Made by a program: the position numbers and the translations under genes. From Pedobacter ghigonis (GTDB taxonomy: Bacteria; Bacteroidota; Bacteroidia; Sphingobacteriales; Sphingobacteriaceae), in NCBI RefSeq assembly GCF_903166585.1, contig NZ_CAESCM010000003.1:124001-188000 (forward strand): a DNA stretch of 64,000 nucleotides. The letters run 5' to 3'. How positions within the stretch are numbered: the first letter of the stretch is position 1; every line of letters begins with the position of its first letter. The notes beneath the pieces were generated by a model, which saw only the letters and a program-made list of their open reading frames with translations, did no database searches and was not told the DNA's origin. Shown here piece by piece: positions 32,312-41,337 of this stretch.

Positions 32312-32995
32312 ATGTTGGAGATTATTTACGAGGATGAAAACCTGATTGCCATCAACAAACCACATGGCTTGTTGGTTCATCAATCGTCTATTGCGCGTGA
32401 TGCCACCGAATTTGCCTTGCAACTGCTTAGGGATCAGGTGGGGAAGCATGTAAGTCCGGTACACCGGCTGGATAGAAAAACAAGCGGGATCTTATTGTTT
32501 GCTTTTGATAAGTCTTCTGAAATTGCTATGCATCAGCAGTTTATGAATGCAGAAACCGATAAAAAGTACCTCGCTATATTGCGCGGCTATACACCTAATG
32601 TGATGGATATAGACTACCCCTTAGCTAAGGAGAACGGAACCATGCAGGATGCCTTTACTTCTTTTAAAACACTGCAAAGGGCAGAAGTTGATGTTGCTTT
32701 TGGTAAACATCCTACATCAAGGTATTCGTTGGTTGAGGCAAGTCCTAAAACAGGCCGGATGCACCAGTTGAGGCGCCATTTCAGCCATATTCTACATCCC
32801 ATTATTGGCGACAGGACACACGGCTGTAACAAACAGAATAAGTTTTTTAAAGAACAGTGGGATATGACCACCATGTTGCTGCACGCCTCTGAGCTTTCAT
32901 TCATTCATCCGGTTAGCCAGAAACAAATACACCTTAAAGCTGGTTTACACGATGAATTTAAAAGGGTGATGGATTTTATGAAAATGAAACTCTAG
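32312..32995 (+). CDS. TruC-like pseudouridine synthase
   Basis: 227 aa, single catalytic domain without an S4 domain. HRLDRKTSG lies at residues 51-59 with nucleophile Asp54; INKPHGLLVH near 14-23 and GRMHQLRRHFSHI near 150-162 match the TruC/RluA group. The RRHFxHIxHPIIGDxxHG block is characteristic of TruC, which modifies U65 of tRNA in E. coli; hence the tentative name. Start ATG 32312 lies 42 bp behind the HDAC-family gene on the same strand. Confidence 0.9.
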   Translation: MLEIIYEDENLIAINKPHGLLVHQSSIARDATEFALQLLRDQVGKHVSPVHRLDRKTSGILLFAFDKSSEIAMHQQFMNAETDKKYLAILRGYTPNVMDIDYPLAKENGTMQDAFTSFKTLQRAEVDVAFGKHPTSRYSLVEASPKTGRMHQLRRHFSHILHPIIGDRTHGCNKQNKFFKEQWDMTTMLLHASELSFIHPVSQKQIHLKAGLHDEFKRVMDFMKMKL

Positions 32996-33033
32996 CACAA
33001 TTTTTGCCTTCAAAATCAGTTTATATAGCATCT

Positions 33034-33768
33034 ATGATTAAATACTTACGTTTTTCCCTTCCGGTTTTAGCGCTTTTTGCAGCCAGTTGTTCTTCAGTTT
33101 ATATGCCCAACGTTCCAAATACCCCAATGCTTAGTAAGCAGGGCGAGTTTAGCGGAGGCGGTCACATTTCTTTAAAAGGTAATGCCAGTATTAACGGTGC
33201 CTATGCGGTTTCCGATCACATTGGTTTGCTTTTTAGCGGATCTACCATGAACAGCGAGAGAAAGGCCAAAAATTTCGGACATAAACTGATTGAAATTGGT
33301 GGAGGTTATTTCGATACTTTTGGTCCGGATAATAACCGCATTATTGAAATCTATGGTGGTGTTGGAAAAGGCTGGAGTGATATTACTTTCCGTGATTTTA
33401 AGGATGATGTTTTAGTTAGCAGCGAATTACAGGAGGTAGATTACCGCAAAGCATTTTTGCAGGTTAATTACAGTTCTAAAAAGAAAAACAATCTGCATTT
33501 GTTCGGAAAGGATTTTCCAATCAATTACGGAACAGCGTTAAGGATTAGTCACGTAAAAATGGATAGGTTCTTTTTAAACGGAGTGGTTCAGCCAAAAGAA
33601 GATAATATTTTCTTTGAGCCTGTTTTCTTTACGCGTATGGCTTTAAGTAAAACTTTCCAGCTCCAATATACAACAAGTAGCAATATTGGCTTAAAGAGCC
33701 GTAAATACATGTCGGCGGGCAATTCTATTTTTACTATTGGAGTTGTGGTTAATGTGGGAGGGAAGTAG
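33034..33768 (+). CDS. lipoprotein with predicted outer-membrane beta-barrel-like fold
   Basis: 244 aa from ATG 33034; the ten codons upstream do not fit a signal peptide. Lipobox AASC (Cys19) follows a hydrophobic segment. The mature part alternates polar and hydrophobic residues in strands (FSGGGHISLKGNASINGAYAVSD, GLLFSGSTMNS, LIEIGGGYFDTF, IIEIYGGVGKGW) and ends in a strand FTIGVVVNVGGK, suggesting a small beta-barrel or porin-like sheet. It is not a family I can name. The gene stands between the pseudouridine synthase and a repeat-filled gap. Confidence 0.82.
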   Translation: MIKYLRFSLPVLALFAASCSSVYMPNVPNTPMLSKQGEFSGGGHISLKGNASINGAYAVSDHIGLLFSGSTMNSERKAKNFGHKLIEIGGGYFDTFGPDNNRIIEIYGGVGKGWSDITFRDFKDDVLVSSELQEVDYRKAFLQVNYSSKKKNNLHLFGKDFPINYGTALRISHVKMDRFFLNGVVQPKEDNIFFEPVFFTRMALSKTFQLQYTTSSNIGLKSRKYMSAGNSIFTIGVVVNVGGK

Positions 33769-33827
33769 GTTGGTTTATTAGTTCATTTGTTAATGGTTCA
33801 TTGGTCAATGGCTCATTAGTTCATTGG

Positions 33828-33993
33828 TTTTCAGGGAGCTAATTTTCAGATTCTATTCTTATAGTCTGTCATCCTGAGCCTGTCGAAGGACTGTATAATC
33901 AGGTTCATTAGTCATTAGTTCATTGCTTTTCAGGGAGCTAATTTTCAGATTCTATTCTTATAGTCTGTCATCCTGAGCCTGTCGAAGGACTGT
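33828..33993. repeat. 99-bp direct repeat in a 301-bp gap
   Basis: The segment TTTTCAGGGAGCTAATTTTC to CTGTCGAAGGACTGT (67 bp) occurs at 33828-33894 and 33927-33993, nearly identical. Both carry GTCATCCTGAGCCTGTCGAAGGAC. Flanking sequence is made of short degenerate TTCATT(G/A)GTCAAT runs (33781-33830, 34001-34030). No ORF; fills the gap between convergent genes (33769-34069). Confidence 0.88.
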
Positions 33994-34069
33994 GTAATCA
34001 AGTTCATTCGTCAATAGTTCATTGATTATTAGTATATGCAGCGTACATAACTTACTCACTGTAATTTGA

Positions 34070-35428
34070 TTACTGGTTATTTAGCGCCTTCGTTTTATTC
34101 TGAAACCTTAAAAACAATAGGATAGAAGCCGTTAATAACCCAAAAGTTAATCCATACCAGATTCCGTTTACGCCCAGATTGAATTTAAAACCCAACAAAT
34201 AGCCTACAGGGATTCCAACCACCCAATACGCCAGAAAGGTAATAAAAGTGGGTATATTAACATCGCCCAGACCGCGCAATACGCCCAGACCTACCACCTG
34301 TGTTCCGTCAAAAAGCTGAAAAAAGCCTGCAATAATCAGCAATTGAGCTGCAATGGCTACCACTGATAAATCTTCGGTATAAATAAAAGGCATAATGTTA
34401 TGCGCCAATACAAAAATTACGGCTGTACAGGTCATAAACAGTAATATAACATGGTAACTGGCTATGGCTGATTTACGCAGATCATCAAAATTTTTCTTGC
34501 CCAAATTGGTGCCGGTTTTAATGGTAGCGGCAGAAGCTACACCACTGGCCATCATGTAAGTCATGGCCGCTAAGCTAATGGCTATCTGGTGTGCAGCCTG
34601 TTCAACTGCGCCGATGGTTCCAATTAATACTGCCGCGCCACTAAAAGCACTGATCTCGAAAGAATATTGCATGGCTACTGGCGCACCAATCTTAATAATT
34701 TTGAGGGCGCGAACCTTATCAATAAAAGTAGCTTTAAAATGAGTAAGGTATTTTTTAAAATGTTTTGACCTTAAAACATAAAAGCACATCACTGTAGCCA
34801 TTAAAAGCCTGTCGATCAGTGTGCTCCAACCCACACCACTTACCCCCATAGGTTTGATGCCAAACATTCCCTTAACAAAAATGATTCCGAGGGTAATGTT
34901 TAAGGCATTGCCCCATATCGATACGAACATGGCCTGTTTGGTAAAGCCCAGGCCTTCTGCAAACTGTTTAAAGGTCTGGAATATCAACAAGGGAATTATG
35001 GATACGGAAAGCAGGCCCAGGTATGGCTTGGCATATTTTACAACAGCTGGTGTTTGATCGAGGTGATCGATAACCAATAATACGCCGAAATGTACCAGGC
35101 AATAAAGCACAACACCAACTAAAATATTAATGATTAAGCTGTTTGATAATAAGCGGCCGCATTCTTCGTAATTCTGACGGCCGTTTTCCTGCGCAATCAA
35201 GGGCGTTAAACCATAAGAAATACCCAGGCCAATCACAAGAATTAGAATGAAAATGCTGTTTACCAGCGACACGGCAGCGAGTTGAGTAGTGTCGGTAAAA
35301 TGGCCTACAATAATACTATCTGCCATGTGCACCAGCGTATGCCCAACCTGTGAGCCTACAATTGGCAGGGCAAGATGGAGATTTTCTTTATAGTAGGGTT
35401 TATATTTTTGGTAAATTTTAGAAAACAT
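34070..35428 (-). CDS. MATE-family multidrug efflux transporter
   Basis: 452 aa, twelve membrane helices in two six-helix halves. The N-terminal half shows ALPIVGSQVGHTLVHMADSIIVGHF, the MATE helix 1-2 region, and the second half repeats it at KIGAPVAMQYSFEISAFSGAAVLIG. These Na+- or H+-coupled antiporters export cationic drugs and dyes across the inner membrane; the real substrate is unknown. Closest to the NorM group in length and motifs. Single gene. Confidence 0.94.
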   Translation of the reverse strand: MFSKIYQKYKPYYKENLHLALPIVGSQVGHTLVHMADSIIVGHFTDTTQLAAVSLVNSIFILILVIGLGISYGLTPLIAQENGRQNYEECGRLLSNSLIINILVGVVLYCLVHFGVLLVIDHLDQTPAVVKYAKPYLGLLSVSIIPLLIFQTFKQFAEGLGFTKQAMFVSIWGNALNITLGIIFVKGMFGIKPMGVSGVGWSTLIDRLLMATVMCFYVLRSKHFKKYLTHFKATFIDKVRALKIIKIGAPVAMQYSFEISAFSGAAVLIGTIGAVEQAAHQIAISLAAMTYMMASGVASAATIKTGTNLGKKNFDDLRKSAIASYHVILLFMTCTAVIFVLAHNIMPFIYTEDLSVVAIAAQLLIIAGFFQLFDGTQVVGLGVLRGLGDVNIPTFITFLAYWVVGIPVGYLLGFKFNLGVNGIWYGLTFGLLTASILLFLRFQNKTKALNNQ

Positions 35429-35501
35429 AGGTAGGCAAAGGTCGGATTTTTAAACCTCAAAAAATAGGAGTGTAGAAAAGTTAATATACACCCTCCAGGT
35501 T

Positions 35502-35588
35502 ATCGTCCTTTCGAGCGGAGTGCAACGCAGTCGAGAAATCTATCGAGCCAGATCTTTCAATTCCACTACGTTCCAGTCGAGATGACGT
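35502..35588. repeat. interspersed inverted repeat, TCGAGATGA family
   Basis: Same family as 12126-12212: the first arm contains TCGTCCTTTCGAGCGGAGTG, the second ends GTTCCAGTCGAGATGACG, with the centre AGAAATCTATCGAGCCAGATCTTT. No ORF. Confidence 0.8.
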
Positions 35589-35640
35589 CCTTCTTATTTG
35601 AGTCAATCAAGAATAAAGGAGAATAATGTATTTGGGAAAC

Positions 35641-36270
35641 CTACCGTACCGCTGTAAAATATTCCTCCCGTTCGGTCGTATGCGATTTGATTACATTTGT
35701 CAGGATCAAATTAACCAGTATTTTTTGGGCTTTGCGGTAAGAGCTGCGCATCAGTTTGCTAAACTCTTTAAGCGTTATTTTTTCGTTTTCTTCCAGATAT
35801 TGAAGCAGTTTTTTTTCATTATCCGAATAAGAAATCAGCACACCTTTATCTTTGTAATCGTTTTTTAATACTTCTACAATAATTTTGCTGGCCAATACAC
35901 TTTTATCGTCGATCCGGATATAGGCCCACCATTTGTTCTGTTCATCGAGGGCATAGTGAGGTTTAGTGTCACTTTCCGGAATGTTTACCACCAATACCAG
36001 TTTGTCGTCAACATAAATCTCTTCAAAATTGGGTTCAATTGCAGGTTTGCAAAACTGGTGTGCCGAAGTAAGGATCATGTATTTTTCTTCTTCTTCCGAT
36101 TTCACACCTTTAATCGAACCATCATCGGCAACGCCAACCAGCAATTTACCACCTTTATTATTGGCAAAGGCCACAAGGCTTTTGGCAATTTTTCCGGTAT
36201 TGTTAATGGTTTTTTTAAAATCGAGCATAACACCTTCGCCCTGCATAATTAAACTCTTGATACTCGGCAT
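35641..36270 (-). CDS. AlbA_2/Schlafen-type protein with winged helix
   Basis: 209 aa. Residues 1-130 are an AlbA_2 (Schlafen AAA_4) domain: GEGVMLDFKKTI at 12-23 is the usual E-x-x-x-x-[ED]-F-K block (here LDFK), followed by SLVAFANNKGGKLLVGVADDGSIKG at about 31-55. The C-terminal 60 residues form a winged helix (EKITLKEFSKLMRSSYRKAQKILVNLI). This domain pair is usually a transcription regulator or nucleic-acid binder. It lies 10 bp behind the DUF4442 gene in an operon. Confidence 0.87.
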   Translation of the reverse strand: MPSIKSLIMQGEGVMLDFKKTINNTGKIAKSLVAFANNKGGKLLVGVADDGSIKGVKSEEEEKYMILTSAHQFCKPAIEPNFEEIYVDDKLVLVVNIPESDTKPHYALDEQNKWWAYIRIDDKSVLASKIIVEVLKNDYKDKGVLISYSDNEKKLLQYLEENEKITLKEFSKLMRSSYRKAQKILVNLILTNVIKSHTTEREEYFTAVR

Positions 36271-36280
36271 AATCTAAAAA

Positions 36281-36766
36281 TTAATAGGCAACACGGGGAG
36301 TTTCGCCCTGGTGCAGGTTTCTTACATATACTTCATTCATTACAGTAGCACACAATTCGCCACTTTTGGTGGTAATTTCCATTGGATACGCTTTTACAAA
36401 CTTTCCGGTGGTTCTTAACGCATGTGTAGCTTCAGCAAGCATTTCGTCGGTTATAGTGATGGTAAAATACAAAGCAGAGCGCCCGGGTTTTAAATATTGT
36501 ATAGAAGCACTTTTAAGCCATACACGTACTTTAAATCCTTCGCGCTGCATTAACTGATCAAATAATAAAGCATAAAACGGATCGGTTGCTGCATAAATTG
36601 TACCACCAAAAATAGAGCCATTGTAGTTCTTATTCAGGAAACTCTTACTCAGTTTAACTGTGCAGCTTCTAAATTCATTTTCAAATTTCTGAACCCAAAT
36701 GCGCTGAAAAAATAATGGAGGGTAAAAGCGCATTACCCATTTAAGGGTGTTTTGAGAAATAATCAT
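36281..36766 (-). CDS. DUF4442 hotdog-fold protein
   Basis: 161 aa. Single hotdog domain of the DUF4442 thioesterase-like type: PPLFFQRIWVQKFENEFRSCTVKLS at about 16-40, then NKNYNGSIFGGTIYAATDPFYALL at about 45-68, the helix with the usual active-site region. The conserved Gly and Asp are there. Activity (acyl-CoA hydrolysis) is a family-level inference. First gene of a two-gene operon with the AlbA_2 gene. Confidence 0.86.
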   Translation of the reverse strand: MIISQNTLKWVMRFYPPLFFQRIWVQKFENEFRSCTVKLSKSFLNKNYNGSIFGGTIYAATDPFYALLFDQLMQREGFKVRVWLKSASIQYLKPGRSALYFTITITDEMLAEATHALRTTGKFVKAYPMEITTKSGELCATVMNEVYVRNLHQGETPRVAY

Positions 36767-36845
36767 ACTTACTAATATCAGAAAGTTTTAGCACCTTTTA
36801 AAGTTTTGTGACGGTTGATTTGGTAATATTTGCGTAATTTAGGTT

Positions 36846-37154
36846 ATGCATGTATACGACACCATTACCGCCGCTTTAAGCGATTTAGACAACAGGGGTT
36901 ATAACCTGGATTTTAATTTAACTGCTGTTGGACTGGAATGCAAATCGATCAATTTGTTCCTGATGCCAGAGGAGTTCGAAATTGAAGAAGTGTATCGTTT
37001 TGAGGGGATGACCGATCCGGCCGATAGTTCAGTGGTGTATGCCATTTCATCAGCTACCGGAAATTTAAAAGGCGTTTTGGTAGATGGCTACGGGGTTTAT
37101 GCCGAAAACGTTTCGCCCGAACTGCTGAATAAGCTGAAAATACACCACGAATAA
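36846..37154 (+). CDS. small conserved Bacteroidota protein, not a PRPP synthetase
   Basis: 102 aa with no signal or membrane segment. It opens with a helix (DTITAALSDLDNRGY), then FNLTAVGLECKSINLFLMPEEFEIEEVYRFEGMTDP, and a beta hairpin GVLVDGYGVYAE. In databases homologs are often called phosphoribosylpyrophosphate synthetase, but it is far too short and has no PRPP-binding loop, so that name is wrong. The real role is unknown. Monocistronic, divergent from the DUF4442 gene. Confidence 0.83.
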   Translation: MHVYDTITAALSDLDNRGYNLDFNLTAVGLECKSINLFLMPEEFEIEEVYRFEGMTDPADSSVVYAISSATGNLKGVLVDGYGVYAENVSPELLNKLKIHHE

Positions 37155-37279
37155 TTTACAACGGTTAAGTTTATGTATTGATAATCAATTCGATATCTTT
37201 AAATAGCGCTGTGGTTAGCGAAGAAAATTAAAACCAAATGATTATAAGGTTGTTAGAATTATAGATAACAATAAAAACT

Positions 37280-37474
37280 ATGAAAAAAACAATCTTAAGT
37301 CTTGCTTTTGCTGGTTCTTTAATATTAGCCACCTCAGCATGCAATTCGTCTAAAAATATGGCTGGTTCTTCAGACAGTACGAAGACGGATTCTACCAAAG
37401 TGATGGATACCACTCAGAAAATGACCGACACTACCAAAAAATTACCTGATACCACAAAACAGATGCTTCATTAA
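37280..37474 (+). CDS. small Thr/Lys-rich lipoprotein
   Basis: 64 aa. Signal peptide with a lipobox-like TSAC, Cys21. The mature 44 residues are of low complexity, built from repeats of the form (T/S)DTTKK or DTTQK, and should be disordered. It may be an envelope stress or osmotic protein, but nothing in the sequence says so. Own terminator directly behind the stop. Confidence 0.78.
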   Translation: MKKTILSLAFAGSLILATSACNSSKNMAGSSDSTKTDSTKVMDTTQKMTDTTKKLPDTTKQMLH

Positions 37475-37479
37475 GCACA

Positions 37480-37511
37480 TAAAAGCCACACCTAGTTAAG
37501 TGTGGCTTTTA
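37480..37511 (+). terminator. terminator of the small lipoprotein gene
   Basis: AAAAGCCACAC pairs with GTGTGGCTTTT, 8-nt loop, T-rich tail. Confidence 0.9.
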
Positions 37512-37577
37512 TTTTAAAATCTATTTTAATTTATTTGTGTTAATGCGTACTTTCAGCGACTAAACCCAAATATTTAA

Positions 37578-38810
37578 ATGGACCAGCAAGCCCAAACAAA
37601 CAAACGTAATGTAATTTTCTTAGTCATTGTAGCCGCCCTGGGCTATTTCGTTGATATTTATGATCTTGTATTATTTTCTGTAGTTCGCTTAAAAAGCTTT
37701 ACTGATATTGGTATTTCGGCCGAGCACATGCGTACCGAAGGAGAATATGTGCTTAACATGCAAATGTTTGGTTTATTGCTTGGCGGGTTATTATGGGGGA
37801 TTATAGGCGATAAATTTGGCCGCATTAAGGTATTATTCGGATCTATATTAATGTATTCATTAGCCAATATAGCCAACGGTTTTGTTACTGATATACATGC
37901 TTACGCTATTGTCAGGTTTATTGCAGGTATTGGTTTAGCAGGAGAGCTTGGTGCAGGGATTACGCTGGTTACCGAAACCATGGATAAAGAAAAACGTGGT
38001 TACGGAACAATGGTTGTGGCCGGGATAGGCTTATTGGGTGCCGCTGCTGCTGCAACAATTGGAAAACATTTCGATTGGCAAACCTCATATTTTGTAGGTG
38101 GTGGCATGGGTATATTATTATTGTTTTTGCGGATAGGTACTTTCGAATCGGGGATGTTTAAAAATGCTGAGCAGGATAAAGCTGTGTCAAAAGGTAACTT
38201 TTTTATGCTATTCTCTGATCGCAAACGGTTCTTGAAATATCTGGCTTGCATTTGTTTGGGGCTTCCACTTTGGTTTATTGTAGGTATCCTGGTTACACAA
38301 TCGCCCGAAATTGGTAAGGCTTTGGGCGCTAAAGATGTTTTGAATGCCGGCACAGGAATTATGTATACTTATTTTGGTATTGCCATTGGTGATGTAGTTT
38401 GCGGTGTACTGGCTCAGGTTTTAAGATCGCGCAGGAAAACTGTGCTTATTTTTCAGGGTTTATCAGTAATTACTGTTATAGTTTATCTTACCAGTACCGG
38501 TTTAACCGAAAGTAATTTTATACTCATTTGTTTGTTTATGGGCTTTGCCGTTGGATATTGGGCTACATTTGTTACTATCGCAGCCGAACAGTTTGGTACC
38601 AACATCCGCTCTACCGTAACTACTACCGCACCCAATTTTGTTCGTGGTGCATTAATTCCTATCACTTTCCTTTTTGAGTTTTTTGTACACCGTTATCACA
38701 TCATTCCGGCAGCATTTATTGTAATGGGGGTTTTAACGGCAATTGCCATGATTTCTGTATTGTACTTAAAAGAAAGCTTTAGTAAAGATCTCGATTACCT
38801 GGAGGAATAA
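37578..38810 (+). CDS. MFS transporter
   Basis: 410 aa with twelve membrane helices. The MFS motif A between helices 2 and 3 reads GIIGDKFGRIK (residues 73-83), preceded by YFVDIYDLVLFS in helix 1, which has the acidic pair typical of the aromatic-acid/metabolite:H+ symporters. The region RFIAGIGLAGELGAGITLVTE in helix 4 agrees with that group. It may import organic acids or sugars; the substrate cannot be told. Monocistronic. Confidence 0.9.
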   Translation: MDQQAQTNKRNVIFLVIVAALGYFVDIYDLVLFSVVRLKSFTDIGISAEHMRTEGEYVLNMQMFGLLLGGLLWGIIGDKFGRIKVLFGSILMYSLANIANGFVTDIHAYAIVRFIAGIGLAGELGAGITLVTETMDKEKRGYGTMVVAGIGLLGAAAAATIGKHFDWQTSYFVGGGMGILLLFLRIGTFESGMFKNAEQDKAVSKGNFFMLFSDRKRFLKYLACICLGLPLWFIVGILVTQSPEIGKALGAKDVLNAGTGIMYTYFGIAIGDVVCGVLAQVLRSRRKTVLIFQGLSVITVIVYLTSTGLTESNFILICLFMGFAVGYWATFVTIAAEQFGTNIRSTVTTTAPNFVRGALIPITFLFEFFVHRYHIIPAAFIVMGVLTAIAMISVLYLKESFSKDLDYLEE

Positions 38811-38894
38811 TCAAAAGCAGGCTGGTCGAATCACAGTCAATGTCAATAAAATGTACTATCTAAACATAAATCAGTATAGCTATTTTAATAGCCT

Positions 38895-38902
38895 TAAATT
38901 TG
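38895..38902 (+). promoter_or_regulatory. -7 promoter element overlapping the hemF start
   Basis: TAAATTTG is a good TAnnTTTG match, but it ends only one base before the ATG at 38904. Transcription would then start at or after this ATG, which favours the in-frame ATG at 38925 as the real start of hemF. Confidence 0.5.
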
Positions 38903-38903
38903 T

Positions 38904-39818
38904 ATGGAAATAGAAAGAGCCATCATGTTGAAAGAAGAAGTAGCAGCGCGTTATAAGCAAATACAAGATGAGATTTGCCGTGGATTGGAAATTGCCGATG
39001 GCAAGGGGAAGTTTGAAGAAGAGCTTTGGGAGCGAAACGGTGGGGGAGGCGGACGTACCCGGATTATGCAAAACGGTGCGATTATCGAAAAAGGTGGTGT
39101 GAATTTTTCGGCTGTACACGGCAAATTACCCGAAGCCGTTAAAAAAGCTTTTAATGTAACCGAAGATGACTTTTTTGCAACAGGTGTTTCTATTGTAATC
39201 CACCCGAACCATCCGCTGGTACCGATTATTCACATGAATATCCGTTATTTCGAACTTAATGAAAACACACGCTGGTTTGGTGGCGGAATTGATTTAACAC
39301 CACATTATGTTTTTGAGAATGATGCCAGGTTTTTTCACCATAAATTAAAAAATGCCTGCGATGAGTTCAGCACAGATTTTTACCCGAAATTTAAAACGCA
39401 TGCCGATGATTATTTCTTTATTAAACACCGCGAAGAAACCCGTGGTATTGGCGGCATTTTTTATGATCGGTTAAAACCAGAAAATACCAATTTAAGCTGG
39501 GAACAGATTTTAGATTTCTCTATCAATGTTGGCGAAACTTTTCTGCCAATTTACACTGAGTTGATTGACCGTAACCGCGATAAAGAATTTACTGAGCAAC
39601 AAAAAGAATGGCAGTATCAGCGCCGGAGCCGTTATGTAGAATTTAACCTGGTTTACGATTCTGGAACTAAATTCGGACTGGAAACCAATGGCCGTATCGA
39701 ATCAATTTTAATGAGCTTACCGCCACAGGCCAATTGGGGCTATAATGTACAGCCAGCTGTTGGTACTGAAGAATATGAAACTGTGCAATTGCTTAAAAAA
39801 GGCATAAACTGGGTGTAG
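38904..39818 (+). CDS. hemF: oxygen-dependent coproporphyrinogen III oxidase
   Basis: 304 aa (297 if the start is ATG 38925). Performs the aerobic oxidative decarboxylation of coproporphyrinogen III to protoporphyrinogen IX in heme biosynthesis. Signature blocks are present: RNGGGGGRTRIMQNGAIIEKGGVNFSAVHG near residues 44-73, IHMNIRYFELN near 112, WFGGGIDLTPHYVF near 129 and NWGYNVQP near the end. The residues before ATG 38925 are not conserved in other HemF proteins as far as I recall, and the promoter geometry favours that later start. Single gene, convergent with endonuclease V. Confidence 0.95.
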   Translation: MEIERAIMLKEEVAARYKQIQDEICRGLEIADGKGKFEEELWERNGGGGGRTRIMQNGAIIEKGGVNFSAVHGKLPEAVKKAFNVTEDDFFATGVSIVIHPNHPLVPIIHMNIRYFELNENTRWFGGGIDLTPHYVFENDARFFHHKLKNACDEFSTDFYPKFKTHADDYFFIKHREETRGIGGIFYDRLKPENTNLSWEQILDFSINVGETFLPIYTELIDRNRDKEFTEQQKEWQYQRRSRYVEFNLVYDSGTKFGLETNGRIESILMSLPPQANWGYNVQPAVGTEEYETVQLLKKGINWV

Positions 39819-39823
39819 GTTTT

Positions 39824-39921
39824 AAGCGATACAATCGCTTTTCTCGTCCATCCACGATACAAACGTGGACGATTATGAATCGTCATGCTGATCCGATAGA
39901 TATCGGATTTATTTCAGCATC
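39824..39921. repeat. composite palindromic element between hemF and nfi
   Basis: Three hairpins in a row: AAGCGAT-ACA-ATCGCTT (39824-39840, also a terminator-like end for hemF), TCGTCCATCCACG...CGTGGACGA (39844-39872), and TGCTGATCCGATA...TATCGGATTTATTTCAGCA (39886-39919). The first two recur at 55835-55882; the third matches the element in the 20.5-kb array at 20537 and 20937. Confidence 0.85.
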
Positions 39922-39942
39922 TCTATGGGTTATTCGCGATAA

Positions 39943-40641
39943 TTAAAACAGCCTTAAATCTGGTACAACTTCATGATAGCCAGCTTTGAGTTTACCAGTT
40001 CTGAAATCGTTGACAATGTTATGCGCCAATCGTGTTGGCTCCGGAATCCGGTAGTTTCCAATACAATTTTTAATTACTTCGAGGCTTTGTTCCTGCGTAA
40101 TTAAATGCCCGGCCGATATGTAAACCGGCGCACAATTATTTTTGGTACGGAGTGAAAAACCAAGTGTTTCGCTATGGCTTTTAATTGTTGTTGTGCTAAA
40201 TTTATTGGGTTCAGGCACATGATTTTCGCCATACAACAGACTTTTGGCACAACCAATTGTCGACTGATTGGTCAAAATACCGAAATGAGATGCAACACCC
40301 ATGCGCCTCGGGTGTAATATGCCATTGCCATCCAGTACCACAATGTCTGGTTTATTTTCAATCAGCTCCCAAACCTTTAATAATGCCGGAACTTCTTTAA
40401 AGCCTAAAAAGCCGGGCTTGTACGGAAAATTGGTTTCGAAAGTGGCTAGCGCACAAGATTTTAAAACCATAGCCGGATATTCGAGCAATACAATTGTAGC
40501 GTACATAGTCGTGCTGTTTTTGTTGAACGAAATATCAGCACCTGCAATGGTTTTAATTTTATCTACCTGCTCAAATTTTAATTGTTTGGCGAGCTCAATC
40601 TGGTAAGCTGTAGCGTCCTGAAAGCTATAATGGTCGTACAT
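39943..40641 (-). CDS. nfi: endonuclease V (deoxyribonuclease V)
   Basis: 232 aa from ATG 40641 (an ATG 39 bp upstream adds residues that do not fit the family). Cleaves DNA one base 3' of deaminated bases such as hypoxanthine. The metal site is intact: Asp36 in GADISF, the Glu in FLGFKE near residue 92, and Asp in VLDGNGILHPRRMGVASHFG near residue 111. FPYKPG corresponds to the wedge motif PYxPGFL. Length near the bacterial standard. Confidence 0.93.
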   Translation of the reverse strand: MYDHYSFQDATAYQIELAKQLKFEQVDKIKTIAGADISFNKNSTTMYATIVLLEYPAMVLKSCALATFETNFPYKPGFLGFKEVPALLKVWELIENKPDIVVLDGNGILHPRRMGVASHFGILTNQSTIGCAKSLLYGENHVPEPNKFSTTTIKSHSETLGFSLRTKNNCAPVYISAGHLITQEQSLEVIKNCIGNYRIPEPTRLAHNIVNDFRTGKLKAGYHEVVPDLRLF

Positions 40642-40906
40642 ATTTGAAGTACAAGTTTGGAGATAAATTGTTTTTATCAATCATGTTCCAACAGTAAATA
40701 TACTTAAATGCTAAGTAAAAATACGCAGCAAAATAAGGGTGATATTACGCTGTTTTAATATAGCTGTTTGCTGGATATTTGTTTGACAACCTTAAGGAAT
40801 AATCAGTACAAAACGCTCTTTTATTCTTTATAATCGGATTGAGCCTTGAGTTGTAGGGAAACCGAAACCCTTGTAAAAAAGAGGATTATCTATAAAACAA
40901 AAAAAA

Positions 40907-41278
40907 ATGGGATTTTATTCAACTGAACCGGTAAATCCGGCCAAAACAACAGTAACTTATCTGTGGACAGGATTACGTACCCCTGGGATTTTTATTGTAG
41001 AAGTTCAAGGCGATGCACCAAATTATTCTTACGGCTTTACCTTAACACGTGATCCGCAGTTTGTTGGTGGACTTAAAATTAATTCTATGGGCTGGACAGG
41101 ACCTTTAGCAAGTGGTACAGCGCCATATATATCGAGAGGTTCATTTCCTGGGCATTTCCAAAATCAAATTGTAATATCAGGATCAAACGGAGATTTTTTA
41201 ATCCCTGTAAAAGAAGTTCCACACGACCAGGTTGATAGTTATATCAAATCTCAGGCTGAAGAAGCTGTTGGTGTGTAA
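40907..41278 (+). CDS. unrecognised soluble protein
   Basis: 123 aa, no signal peptide, lipobox or membrane segment. It has a beta-rich look: VTYLWTGLRTPGIFIVEVQGD (residues 17-37), YSYGFTLTRDPQFVGGLKINSMGWTGPL (41-68), then ISRGSFPGHFQNQIVISGSNGDFLIPVKEV (75-105). The C-terminus is a short acidic helix. I cannot assign a family. It has 226 bp of non-coding sequence in front, and a strong terminator behind, so it is monocistronic and probably real; the codon choice resembles that of its neighbours. Confidence 0.75.
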   Translation: MGFYSTEPVNPAKTTVTYLWTGLRTPGIFIVEVQGDAPNYSYGFTLTRDPQFVGGLKINSMGWTGPLASGTAPYISRGSFPGHFQNQIVISGSNGDFLIPVKEVPHDQVDSYIKSQAEEAVGV

Positions 41279-41298
41279 TTAAATAAATTTAAACGATA

Positions 41299-41337
41299 TT
41301 CCCATTTGATGCATAATATCAAATGGGATTTTTTTGT
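41299..41337 (+). terminator. terminator of the 123-aa protein gene
   Basis: TCCCATTTGAT pairs perfectly with ATCAAATGGGA over a 7-nt loop, then a run of seven T. Confidence 0.92.

Noticed and set aside
36846..37154. Phosphoribosylpyrophosphate synthetase name for the 102-aa protein
   Set aside because: Too short and without the PRPP-binding motif; the name is a database artefact.
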